Origin: Jeotgalibaca porci
GTDB lineage: Bacteria > Bacillota > Bacilli > Lactobacillales > Aerococcaceae
Assembly: GCF_011299095.1 (NCBI RefSeq)
Contig: NZ_CP049890.1
Location: forward strand, 1 to 52,685
Length of the DNA: 52,685 nt
Direction of reading: 5' to 3'
Part shown: in pieces, positions 41,927 through 50,151 of the stretch
Numbering within the stretch: position 1 is the first letter of the stretch
How the letters are laid out: every line of letters starts with the position of its first letter
Program-made: the position numbers and the translations under genes
The notes under the pieces: generated by a model
What the model saw: only the letters and a program-made list of their open reading frames with translations
What the model was told of the DNA's origin: nothing
Database searches by the model: none

Positions 41927-43321
41927 GTGTTAAAGAATAACAATTTTCATATGTCTCACTTTGAATGTGGCAGTAGCCACCTCGAAACGGATCACCTGGT
42001 TTTAGAATTATCTCACGACCATTTTTCCTACCAACGAATCCGTGAACTGGCACCAATCCAAGAGTCCGCGCCTTTGTTTTTGGATTTAACCGACATTGCA
42101 GAAGGTGAGACGCACGTCCGGTTGACCTATCACGTCTCCGAACGGATCAAGCCGTTTCGTGCCTTACAAACAGAAGAATACGCGGTGAAGCTCGCAATCT
42201 GCCACCAACTCATGCAAGATCAGGTATTGGCTCACACGGCCGACTATGTCAGTCTGCACCCGTCGACACTTTTTTATTACCCGATGCAAACGGTGCGTTA
42301 TACCTACCGTGCGAATGCTATGATGCCACGCGAGGCAAAATGGTTGCCCGTTAAACGGTATCAAGCCCTCATCCTGTCGGTTTTAACAGGTGTTAGCTAT
42401 GAGATTTGTTTGACCGACACCGCCAGCGTGAGTCGGAAAGGGAATGCCTTGATTCAATCGCTTGCCGAAGCACAAACGCCATTGGAACTGACTGCGATTA
42501 TTGCTGACGCGTATAACTTTGTCGTGTATGCGGAGATTCAAAATCGTACCACGTTCGCCAGTGGCTTCAAAAAGAAAACCCTCTACGGGTTCCTTACGAG
42601 TGCTGTTTTGGTGCTGGGCGCAGTGGGAGTCACCCGTTATTGGGGCAATCAAGAACGTGACACCGCTGTAGCAGGACTCGAAGCCCAATTGGTGCAGCAG
42701 GAACAGGAAATTCGGGCCCAGAACCATTTGCTGCAGGGGGAATACACCCAAGCTGTTCAATTGTATGCCGAAAACGGGAAAGACCCGGCCTTTCTAGCGG
42801 ACTTGTATTTTCAAAATGGTCTCTATCAAGAAGCCCTGAATCTGGATCCGACTTACTTGGAGCCTGTCGTTCAGGCACTCTCTGCCACCGGCGAACACAG
42901 TCGCATTATTGATTTGACGCTGCCAGAAGAAGCAGCTGACTTACAGGCATTGTTGCAGTTGGAGAAACACATTGTAGCCTACAACACAGAAGCCCTCCTG
43001 AATGCTTTACCATTTTTAGAAAGCGAAGCGACCGCCACACGGATGGGGGAAGCCTTTTTGGCAAATAATCACTTGGCGGGTGCAGAGAAAGTATTAGAAA
43101 AATTTGCAATCACCACTCTGGAACTGGAGCTCGCGATTCGTCAAACCGAAGCCGATCTCGCACAAGCCGAACAGGTCCTATCGGAAGTAAAAGACGATGA
43201 TAAGCAGAAAGAAGAGAAGAGAAAAGTACAGGAAAATACGATTGCGCAATTAACGGAACGCAAAGAAACACTCCAATCGCAACTGCATGCAGAAAAGAAT
43301 GGAGCGAACCGTGATGGATAG
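41927..43321 (+). CDS. TrsF/TraF-like protein with EssB/YukC-like architecture
   Basis: This 464-residue protein has a soluble N-terminal domain (residues 1-210; LDLTDIAEGETHVRLTYHVS, pattern like the pseudokinase fold of EssB/YukC of type VII secretion), one membrane span (about residues 222-240), and an outer helical domain with repeats (QLYAENGKDPAFLADLYFQN) and a long coiled-coil. A GTG start at 41927 follows AAGGAGGG at eight bases. It sits between the VirB4 ATPase and the peptidoglycan hydrolase, where pSK41 has TraF. Channel scaffold is likely. Confidence 0.75.
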   Translation: MLKNNNFHMSHFECGSSHLETDHLVLELSHDHFSYQRIRELAPIQESAPLFLDLTDIAEGETHVRLTYHVSERIKPFRALQTEEYAVKLAICHQLMQDQVLAHTADYVSLHPSTLFYYPMQTVRYTYRANAMMPREAKWLPVKRYQALILSVLTGVSYEICLTDTASVSRKGNALIQSLAEAQTPLELTAIIADAYNFVVYAEIQNRTTFASGFKKKTLYGFLTSAVLVLGAVGVTRYWGNQERDTAVAGLEAQLVQQEQEIRAQNHLLQGEYTQAVQLYAENGKDPAFLADLYFQNGLYQEALNLDPTYLEPVVQALSATGEHSRIIDLTLPEEAADLQALLQLEKHIVAYNTEALLNALPFLESEATATRMGEAFLANNHLAGAEKVLEKFAITTLELELAIRQTEADLAQAEQVLSEVKDDDKQKEEKRKVQENTIAQLTERKETLQSQLHAEKNGANRDG

Positions 43322-43333
43322 AGGTGAAACCCC

Positions 43334-44404
43334 ATGGCACAAGTCGCTTTATACCGGGTAAAAGCCACATTTTGGAAGGCACTTATCTGGCTCACTTTGG
43401 GAATTGTGTTGTTTATCAGTATTGTCTTTTCCTTTTTCTCCCTTCCCAGTATCCCAAGTGGGGTATCAAACAAAATACCAGCCACGGTTTGGACGTATCA
43501 GGACGTGGTGGAAGCAGAACTACAGGCATACAACTTAGAAAGCTATACTGAGCTCGTTTTAGCGCTGATCACCGTTGAAAGCGGTGGGGTTGGCGGGGAT
43601 ATTATGCAAGCCAGCGAAAGCCAGGGGCTCCCGCCGAATACGATTGCCGATCCGTTGTATTCTATTGAAGTGGGTGTTTCTTATTTTGCTTCTTTGATGC
43701 AAGAGATGACGGAAAAAAATGTGGATATTGAAACGGTTCTGCAAAGCTATAACTTTGGGACTGCCTATATCGCACATGTGGCCGAAAACGGCGGCACCCA
43801 TACGCTTCCCTTAGCTGAAGTCTATTCCCGTGATGTGGTGGCTCCCAGTTTGGGCAATACAACTGGTGCCACCTATGCCTATCCACACCCGCTTGCGAAG
43901 GAGCACGGGTCTTATTTGTATCAAGATGGCGGTAATTTTTATTATGCGAATTTGGTGATGAGTTTTTTGACTGCTGCGGAAGAAGCGGGAGCCTTTGCGT
44001 ATCCGGTGGCTGATCTCGTTATGACCTCTGCCTATGGCATGCGGATTGACCCGGTTACCGGCGGTCTCAGTCCACATAATGGTGTGGATTTTGCGCCGCG
44101 GAATGGCGGCACGCCTCCCATTTACGCGGTCCAATCTGGAACCGTGATAGAAGCCCGGTATGATTTTTCCTATGGGTATTATGTGCGACTGGATCATGGT
44201 AGTGGGGTGGAAACCCTCTATGCCCATTTATCGGAACTGGGCGTTTCAGTGGGAGATACCGTGACAACGGGCGACCCAATCGGCGTCATGGGAACCACTG
44301 GAAAATCAACCGGGGTGCATTTGCATTTTGAAGTGTGGCTGGAAGGTGTTCGGGTTGATCCGACCCCTTACTTAAACCAATCGGAAGGAATGGTGAATCT
44401 ATGA
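43334..44404 (+). CDS. Bifunctional cell-wall hydrolase (lytic transglycosylase + M23 endopeptidase; TraG/TrsG)
   Basis: This protein opens the peptidoglycan for the mating channel. It has 356 residues: one N-terminal membrane anchor (about 17-37), a lysozyme/SLT-like domain with catalytic Glu82 in ALITVESGG and YSIEVGVSYFASLM, and a C-terminal M23 zinc peptidase domain with HNGVDFAP and HLHFEVWLEG, where His and Asp hold zinc. It has the same two-domain order as TraG of pSK41 (about 358 residues) and TraG of pIP501. The following gene starts within its last codon (ATGA). Confidence 0.92.
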   Translation: MAQVALYRVKATFWKALIWLTLGIVLFISIVFSFFSLPSIPSGVSNKIPATVWTYQDVVEAELQAYNLESYTELVLALITVESGGVGGDIMQASESQGLPPNTIADPLYSIEVGVSYFASLMQEMTEKNVDIETVLQSYNFGTAYIAHVAENGGTHTLPLAEVYSRDVVAPSLGNTTGATYAYPHPLAKEHGSYLYQDGGNFYYANLVMSFLTAAEEAGAFAYPVADLVMTSAYGMRIDPVTGGLSPHNGVDFAPRNGGTPPIYAVQSGTVIEARYDFSYGYYVRLDHGSGVETLYAHLSELGVSVGDTVTTGDPIGVMGTTGKSTGVHLHFEVWLEGVRVDPTPYLNQSEGMVNL

Positions 44405-44970
44405 ATCTGAACCGGCTGTTAGTAGGGAGTGTCCTGGGTCTTTTATTTTTGGTGATGAGTGGCTCTCTCTTCCTATTGGTACGTGAGAATCACAATTTGA
44501 AAGAAGCAGCAACGGAATCCCAATCCATCGCTTTTGAAGACTCATATAGCAGTGAAGAAATAGAAAAACTGAATCAGGAAGACGTGAGGCAAACAGATGC
44601 TTCTGCCAAAGCACTATTTGTGGAAGGCGTCTTTCAGCAGTTCCTGCCTTATACCGAAGACACCTATCTTTCTCGTTTTGACGGCGTTGCGGACAAACTG
44701 GACGACGCTGTCTTGGACCAGTTAAAAGGCATGGTCGCCACACTGGAACCGGGTATCCAGGTCCAAAACACGGTACAGGACCTCGCTGTTTATACGAAAG
44801 GAACAGACACGGATCACTATTTAGTTGTCGCGCGTGTCTCCTTGCAAGTGGGGGAAGGGATAGATTCCGTGTATACACAGGTTTATCAAGCCACACTCGC
44901 CCCTGGTGAACCGTACAGGATTCAAAGCATGGCGTCGCTGGGGAGTATCACCCCCTTTGATAGGGAATAG
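44401..44970 (+). CDS. VirB8-like conjugation protein (TraH position)
   Basis: This 189-residue protein has an N-terminal membrane span (about 6-28) and an outer domain of alpha+beta character (FVEGVFQQFLPYTEDTYLSR; HYLVVARVSLQVGEGIDSVY) fitting the NTF2-like fold of VirB8 proteins of Gram-positive conjugation systems. It overlaps the hydrolase gene by four bases. VirB8-like is an inference from layout; motif support is limited. Confidence 0.65.
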   Translation: MNLNRLLVGSVLGLLFLVMSGSLFLLVRENHNLKEAATESQSIAFEDSYSSEEIEKLNQEDVRQTDASAKALFVEGVFQQFLPYTEDTYLSRFDGVADKLDDAVLDQLKGMVATLEPGIQVQNTVQDLAVYTKGTDTDHYLVVARVSLQVGEGIDSVYTQVYQATLAPGEPYRIQSMASLGSITPFDRE

Positions 44971-44987
44971 AAAGAGAGGAAACCGGT

Positions 44988-45422
44988 ATGCAAAAAGTAG
45001 GCAAGCGCCTGATGTGGTATGTCATAACAGTTTTAATTTCGTTGTTTTGTTTATTAATTGGTGTTCAATTGTTACTCGCATTCTCAGCTTTGAAATTTTC
45101 CTTTACCAGCGCCGATTTATGGCGGGTGGTGGCTGAAACAACGCGCCACCCGATTCAAGCAGGCCAAGCATTGGTGGCGGCTCGCAATCCTCTTTTCCTG
45201 TTGGGGAGTATAGGGATTATCTTGTACGGTGTTTACATACAGGTTCGCTTTTACAGGGGCAAGAAAGAGGGTTGGGAAGTGGACGAACAAAATCCCTACC
45301 ATGGCTCCGCGCGCTGGGCACGGCCCAAAGAAATCTTTGACGGGCAAAATTTCGTGGCCAAAAGCCAAAACGATATTCTAGCAGCTTTCACGGATTCATT
45401 GAAACAGGGAGAGGAGAGGTGA
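44988..45422 (+). CDS. Membrane part of the coupling protein (TrsJ position)
   Basis: This 144-residue protein has two N-terminal membrane spans (about 10-32 and 67-86) with a loop between, then NPYHGSARWARPKEIFDG, the motif that in VirD4/TraG coupling proteins joins membrane and ATPase domains. It ends with TGA one base before the ATG of the ATPase gene in another frame. So the coupling protein is split into two polypeptides, which should interact. This may be normal for this family rather than a mutation. Confidence 0.75.
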   Translation: MQKVGKRLMWYVITVLISLFCLLIGVQLLLAFSALKFSFTSADLWRVVAETTRHPIQAGQALVAARNPLFLLGSIGIILYGVYIQVRFYRGKKEGWEVDEQNPYHGSARWARPKEIFDGQNFVAKSQNDILAAFTDSLKQGEER

Positions 45423-45423
45423 C

Positions 45424-46935
45424 ATGAGCGGCACGATACTCGGAATTTATAACAACAAATTCGTGGTCCAGCCAACGGATTCCAAACCAAATCGGAACGT
45501 ATTGGTATTAGGTGGGCCTGGTTCCTATAAAACCCAAAGCTATGTGATCACCAACGTCTTCAATGAAACAGAAAACAGTCTGGTCGTGACCGATCCCAAG
45601 GGCGAGGTCTATGAATACACAGCGGATGTGAAACGGCGACAAGGCTATGATGTCCGTGTCCTGAATTTTGCCAACATGATAGCAAGTGACCGCTATAATC
45701 CCTTGGATTATGTTTCCAAGGACGGGGAAGCGACCACCGTCGCCACGAAAATCGTCGATGGGAATAACAAGGGTGGCAAGAAAGATGTCTGGTACTATTC
45801 GCAAATCCGCTTGTTAACGGCGCTTGTCTTATATGCGGTCCATGAATTACCACCTGATCAACGGAATATCGGGGGCATACTGGATCTGTTGCAAGCCTAT
45901 AATCCTTCGGAAGGGGAAACGGGCGACAAGGGATTGGACGATTTGTTTGCCGTACTGGAATTCAAACACCCAGCAAGGCGCGCCTATGAACTGGGCTATA
46001 AGCACGCACGGGGGGAAATGCAGGGCAGTATTATCATGTCGCTGTTGACCACCCTGGGAAATTATGTGGACGAAGAAGTGAATCAGTTTACTCATTTTTC
46101 AGACTTTAACCTGCAAGATATCGGCAAGCGGAAACTCATCTTGTATATCATCTTGCCTGTCATGGATAATGAGTTTGAAGGCTTAACCGCGCTATTTTTC
46201 ACGCAACTGTTTAGCCAGTTATACACCCTGGGAAAAGAAAACCATGCGAAAATTCCGCAACCGATTACGTTCATATTGGACGAGTTCGTGAATCTCGGTA
46301 AAATTGAAGGCTATGAAGAATTCTTAGCGACGTGTCGCGGGTATGGGATTGGCGTTTCAACGATTATTCAAACGCTGACGCAGCTCCAGGATAAGTACGG
46401 AAAAGAAAAAGCCGAAAGTATTTTAGGGAATTGTGCCGTGAAGTACTGTCTCAATGCGTCGAATAATACAACCGCTGAATACATTGTAAAGGAACTAGGT
46501 AAAGCCACTGTTCGGGTGGAAACAGAAGGCGAGAGCACGCAGCATGGAAAAGAAAACACGTCTAATAGCACCAGTGCCAATGAAAGCTACACCAGTCGAG
46601 ACCTCATGACCGTGAGTGAAGTGAAGCAACTACCAGATGACACGGGTATTCTCATCTTCTTAAATAAACCACCGTTAAAAGTCAAAAAAGCGATCCAATT
46701 CAAGATTTTTCCGCAACCGACGGAACTGTTGAATCAGACGCATTACCGTTCACAGCCAACGGATGAGCAGCTTCTTCGCTTTGAACAGAAGCAACGCACG
46801 TACGTCGCACAACGTGAAGCCGCGGCAGTGAATGCGGAAGAAAAGAAAAAAGAACTGGAAACAGCGAAACAGTTAAAAGAAGAAACAATCGCGGCGCAAG
46901 AGGAACAGGAACTCTTGGATTTCTTCGCGGAATAG
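45424..46935 (+). CDS. VirD4/TrsK-type coupling protein ATPase
   Basis: This ATPase links the relaxosome to the secretion channel. It has 503 residues with a Walker A variant LVLGGPGSYKTQS (about residue 33; Tyr where most have Gly), SLVVTDPKGEVYEYTADVKR, DRYNPLDYV, Walker B ITFILDEFVNLGKIE, and STIIQTLTQLQDKYG; the C-terminus is a coiled-coil (AAAVNAEEKKKELETAKQ). It lacks the membrane spans, which are in the preceding 144-residue protein. GAGAGGTGAC precedes its ATG. The GSYKT form is, as I recall, found in related plasmids and is not damage. Confidence 0.92.
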   Translation: MSGTILGIYNNKFVVQPTDSKPNRNVLVLGGPGSYKTQSYVITNVFNETENSLVVTDPKGEVYEYTADVKRRQGYDVRVLNFANMIASDRYNPLDYVSKDGEATTVATKIVDGNNKGGKKDVWYYSQIRLLTALVLYAVHELPPDQRNIGGILDLLQAYNPSEGETGDKGLDDLFAVLEFKHPARRAYELGYKHARGEMQGSIIMSLLTTLGNYVDEEVNQFTHFSDFNLQDIGKRKLILYIILPVMDNEFEGLTALFFTQLFSQLYTLGKENHAKIPQPITFILDEFVNLGKIEGYEEFLATCRGYGIGVSTIIQTLTQLQDKYGKEKAESILGNCAVKYCLNASNNTTAEYIVKELGKATVRVETEGESTQHGKENTSNSTSANESYTSRDLMTVSEVKQLPDDTGILIFLNKPPLKVKKAIQFKIFPQPTELLNQTHYRSQPTDEQLLRFEQKQRTYVAQREAAAVNAEEKKKELETAKQLKEETIAAQEEQELLDFFAE

Positions 46936-46950
46936 AAAGGGTGAGGGGAA

Positions 46951-47433
46951 ATGAATAAAAGACGACGAATACTGTTGGCGGGCATTGCTTTCCTTTTAAC
47001 AGCATGCGGGGGATTTGAACCCGAAACAGCCTTAAACGAGAGTCGCGAACAACTAACTGCTTTCTTTACTAGCTATGAAGATGATGAAGTTGTGGCGGAC
47101 TATACCCAGGAAAGTGTGACAGCTTTTTTAGAGGGCGATGTTTCAAATTACTTCAGTGACAATTTCAAAGAAGAAATTCCAGGTTTAATCGAAAAAATTC
47201 CTTTTGAAGAAACGACACTGGATCCTATACCGAACAAATTAGATTTTTTAGATGATTCAAATAAACAAGTTTTATGGACGAAATATGTCATTCACGATTA
47301 TGAAATAAACTCTGATAATGAACAAGTGATTTTTGAGGTTAGTAGTGAGGAGTATGGTATGCACTCAAATGATTTGAAAATTACAATGCACCAGGAAGAT
47401 GGCGAGTGGAAGATATTCAGTATTAGTGAATAA
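46951..47433 (+). CDS. Conjugation-operon lipoprotein
   Basis: This 160-residue lipoprotein has a basic N-terminus (NKRRRILLAGIAF) and a lipobox LLTAC, with Cys19 the lipid site, followed by an acidic outer domain ending DGEWKIFSISE. AAGGGTGAGG precedes the ATG. It lies between the coupling protein and the VirB6-like gene and so probably takes part in, or protects, the mating channel (surface exclusion is another thought). The family is not known to me. Confidence 0.75.
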   Translation: MNKRRRILLAGIAFLLTACGGFEPETALNESREQLTAFFTSYEDDEVVADYTQESVTAFLEGDVSNYFSDNFKEEIPGLIEKIPFEETTLDPIPNKLDFLDDSNKQVLWTKYVIHDYEINSDNEQVIFEVSSEEYGMHSNDLKITMHQEDGEWKIFSISE

Positions 47434-47445
47434 GGGGTGCCATAA

Positions 47446-48270
47446 ATGGGTGATAAAATATTAAGGATGTTTCTAGAGTGGGTGGAAGACGGAACGACAA
47501 CAATTTTTAATATACTATCCGAGTTTATCTTTGGTTACGACGGTCTTAACGGTTTTGCGACGAACTTGTATGGTGTTTTTGTCTTCTTTGGTGGGATTCT
47601 ACTGGTTGTCATGGTTCTGGTAAAAATTCTAATTTATCAACTTAGTGAAGCAGAAGGATCCGCCGAAGCTGATATTTGGTCCATGATTGTGGGTATATTA
47701 AAGTCATCCTCTATGGTTTTAATACTACCAACGTTGTTATATTTTATTATGAACCGTTTTGTTCAGCCTTTAGGAGATTACATGTTTGGCTCCATTGGTA
47801 TCCTAACAATAGAAGACTTAAAGTCACTTCAAGACTCAGATAAATTTGTACAAATATTCAATACGACTTTTAGTACCTTAGTAGCGAGTATCCTTATCAT
47901 GGTAGTCATTGGCGTATTCTTAGTAAAAGTCTGCATTGTCCATGCGGAACTCTTGATATTGGAGCTGACCAGCGTATTTGCGGCTATTACTATTATTAAT
48001 GATGAACATAACTATATGGGCATTTGGTGGCGCGAATTCTTGAGTCAGATTGTGACCTTGTTGTTGGAAATCGTATCGATGTTACTGTTTACACAGATTC
48101 TTATGTCTGATGATTTTAATTGGGTGAAGCTAGCCGGGTTAATTGGGATGGGATTTGTCATTATCAAAGGCCCAAGTGTTGCGAAATCCATGTGGTTTAC
48201 AACCGGTAGTGGAAGGAGCACGATTTCAGGTGCTAAGATGTTGGCGAATGCTGCAATTAGAAGGAGATAG
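47446..48270 (+). CDS. VirB6/TrbL-like channel protein (TraL/TrsL)
   Basis: This 274-residue polytopic membrane protein has about six spans and an acidic loop (QLSEAEGSAEADIWSMIVGI) and ends with a GSGRSTISGAKMLANAAIRRR-type basic tail. It has the layout of VirB6/TrbL and matches TraL of pSK41 in order and size (last main gene of the operon). It begins 12 bp after the lipoprotein gene. A terminator follows at 48281. Confidence 0.82.
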   Translation: MGDKILRMFLEWVEDGTTTIFNILSEFIFGYDGLNGFATNLYGVFVFFGGILLVVMVLVKILIYQLSEAEGSAEADIWSMIVGILKSSSMVLILPTLLYFIMNRFVQPLGDYMFGSIGILTIEDLKSLQDSDKFVQIFNTTFSTLVASILIMVVIGVFLVKVCIVHAELLILELTSVFAAITIINDEHNYMGIWWREFLSQIVTLLLEIVSMLLFTQILMSDDFNWVKLAGLIGMGFVIIKGPSVAKSMWFTTGSGRSTISGAKMLANAAIRRR

Positions 48271-48280
48271 CTTCCAAATA

Positions 48281-48340
48281 AAGAGCACCAATAAAACTCA
48301 TTATAAATGGAAAGTTTTATTGGCGCTTTATTTTATGCTA
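48281..48340 (+). terminator. Terminator of the transfer operon
   Basis: A stem of about 18 bp (AAAG-GC-CCAATAAAACT with AGTTTTATTGG-GCTTT) followed by ATTTTATG; it ends the 13-kb transfer operon. Confidence 0.8.
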
Positions 48341-48441
48341 AAATTCACTCTTTTATACTACAAAGGTCTTATATCTCCAGAATTTATTGCTTCTTTGTAG
48401 CTTCCATATGACTTATTAATAATGGCTGCATTTTTTCCTCG

Positions 48442-49776
48442 GGAGCGTCAATAATTTTGTGTAAATGGTTCTTCCCTACTGTAGATTGTTTCTAATTCTC
48501 CATCGGTTGACTCAGCATTTGTTCGAGCTCGCCTTCGGCCTGTTGGAAACCTTTATGACTGCGACCTAGGAATTTTTGGTTGTAAGTATCAAAAGACGAG
48601 ACTAAGAAACGTTCCATCGACTCTTCATTTTGGAACTGTTCCTTGCGGTGGCTGTATTTCTTGATTTGCTTATTAAAGGATTCAATCAAGTTCGTAGAGT
48701 AAATAGTCTTGCGTATGGCTAATGGGAAATCATAGAAAGTGAGCAGGTAATCGTTCGAAAGGATCGATTCCACCATTTTTGGATAGCTGGTTTTCCATTT
48801 TTCCGCAAAAGCACCACGTGCTTCCAATGCCGCCTTTTTAGATGACGCTTGATACACCATTTTAAAATCATCACAGACTTCCTTACGATCATCGACACGC
48901 ACTTTGTGACTGATATTACGGGAAACGTGCACACAGCAATGTTGAAAACGGGCTTTGGGGTAGAACCGCTGCACGGCCCCTGCCATCCCCTTTAAGCCAT
49001 CCGTGATGAAAAGGAGGACGTTTTTCACGCCACGTTCCTGGAGGTCTATTAAAATCTCTTCCCAAATCGTGATAGATTCAGTTGGTGCAATCGCATAGCT
49101 CAACACTTCCTTTGAACCGTCCGGGCGAATGCCAACTGCGATATGAATGGCTTCCTTGGCGACGGTTTTCCGCTTTAAAGGGATATAGGTTGCGTCCATA
49201 TAAATAGCGGCATAACGGTCATGAAGCTCACGTTCCTTAAATGAAGTGACTTCTTCCGTAAATGATTTAGTCATATTGGACATGGTTTGGGGCGTGTAGT
49301 GATGCCCATACATTTTCTCAATCAAGTCTGCGATTTCCGACATGGTGATACCTTTTCGGAAGAGGTGAATGACGGTATCCTCTAAGGTATCATTCGTCCG
49401 TCTATAAGCAGGAACAGTCTGTTGCTTGAACTCGCCGTTGCGGTCGCGCGGAATCTGGAGATGAAGTTCCCCGTACTCGGTCTTGACCGTACGGTCATAG
49501 GAGCCGTTACGAGAATTACCCGTGTTAAAACCAATGCGATCGTACTTTTCGTAATCCAGGAAAGCCGTTAACTCCGTTTTGAGAAGCGTATTGACAGCTT
49601 TTTCCAAATGGACACGGAATAATTCATTCAAATCGCCTTTGTTCGCTAGAGTCTTTAGAATTTCTGTAGTAAAATCGTTCATATGGAAGTCCTCTTTTCT
49701 GTGAATGTGTTGTGGTAACTCTATTCTACAGAAGGGACTTCCTTTTTTCTATTTACACAAAATATTTTACACTCTC
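48442..49776 (-). mobile_element. IS256-family insertion sequence
   Basis: About 1.33 kb with imperfect terminal repeats that share ATTTTGTGTAAAT (left about 48453-48465; right, reversed, about 49751-49763). Outer limits are estimated. No clear 8-9-bp target duplication is seen with these limits. It lies just downstream of the transfer operon terminator. Confidence 0.85.
48492..49682 (-). CDS. IS256-family transposase
   Basis: This Mutator-type DDE transposase has 396 residues, a normal length. Visible parts are the N-terminal HTH region, GFNTGNSRNGSYDRTVKTEY, the first Asp in AAIYMDATYIPLKR, the second in LLFITDGLKGM, the C/H motif CCVHVSRNI, and the final Glu in YSTNLIESFNKQIKKYSHRK. All are conserved, so it is probably active. 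It resembles IS1310/IS905-like elements of enterococci and lactococci. Confidence 0.94.
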   Translation of the reverse strand: MNDFTTEILKTLANKGDLNELFRVHLEKAVNTLLKTELTAFLDYEKYDRIGFNTGNSRNGSYDRTVKTEYGELHLQIPRDRNGEFKQQTVPAYRRTNDTLEDTVIHLFRKGITMSEIADLIEKMYGHHYTPQTMSNMTKSFTEEVTSFKERELHDRYAAIYMDATYIPLKRKTVAKEAIHIAVGIRPDGSKEVLSYAIAPTESITIWEEILIDLQERGVKNVLLFITDGLKGMAGAVQRFYPKARFQHCCVHVSRNISHKVRVDDRKEVCDDFKMVYQASSKKAALEARGAFAEKWKTSYPKMVESILSNDYLLTFYDFPLAIRKTIYSTNLIESFNKQIKKYSHRKEQFQNEESMERFLVSSFDTYNQKFLGRSHKGFQQAEGELEQMLSQPMEN

Positions 49777-49847
49777 TAACTTTTATGTTAAAATCAATTT
49801 AGTGAAGTATGGTTAAGCTACCCATTATATTATTAAGTAGATATTCA

Positions 49848-50151
49848 TTGACAAATATTAATGCCATGTTGTATCGTTAAAATTACATTTAATAAGAAAG
49901 GGTGACCCAACTACATGAAGTACTAATCCTAATGATGAAAAGAAACAATTATTTAAGGTTTGTAGCAGTTTATATCTGCTTTATTTTCGAGCCTTTAATT
50001 GTTTAGTTTCAGAATAGGATTGGATTTCTATAGTTGGACTATTAAGAGAGAATTAATTCTTTTTAGTGTACCCTCTATTTAATCTTTACCTCCTATTCTG
50101 AATGAATATAGGGGGTATTTTTGTATTCCCTAAAATAAAGGAGAGATTTAT
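49848..50151 (+). promoter_or_regulatory. Leader and attenuator of the ABC-F resistance gene
   Basis: A -35 TTGACA (49848-49853) and a weak -10 TATCGT (49872-49877, 18 bp) are followed by GAAAGGGTG and a three-codon reading frame, ATG AAG TAC TAA (49915-49926, peptide MKY), then inverted repeats and a terminator-like ACCCTCTAT/ATAGGGGGT stem with TTTTTG (about 50072-50124) just before the gene's AAGGAG. This is the layout of antibiotic-induced ribosome-mediated attenuation known for related ABC-F genes. Confidence 0.65.

Noticed and set aside
42383..44279. Several minus-strand frames opposite the transfer genes
   Set aside because: They overlap intact conjugation genes with motifs and overlapping starts and stops; they lack binding sites.
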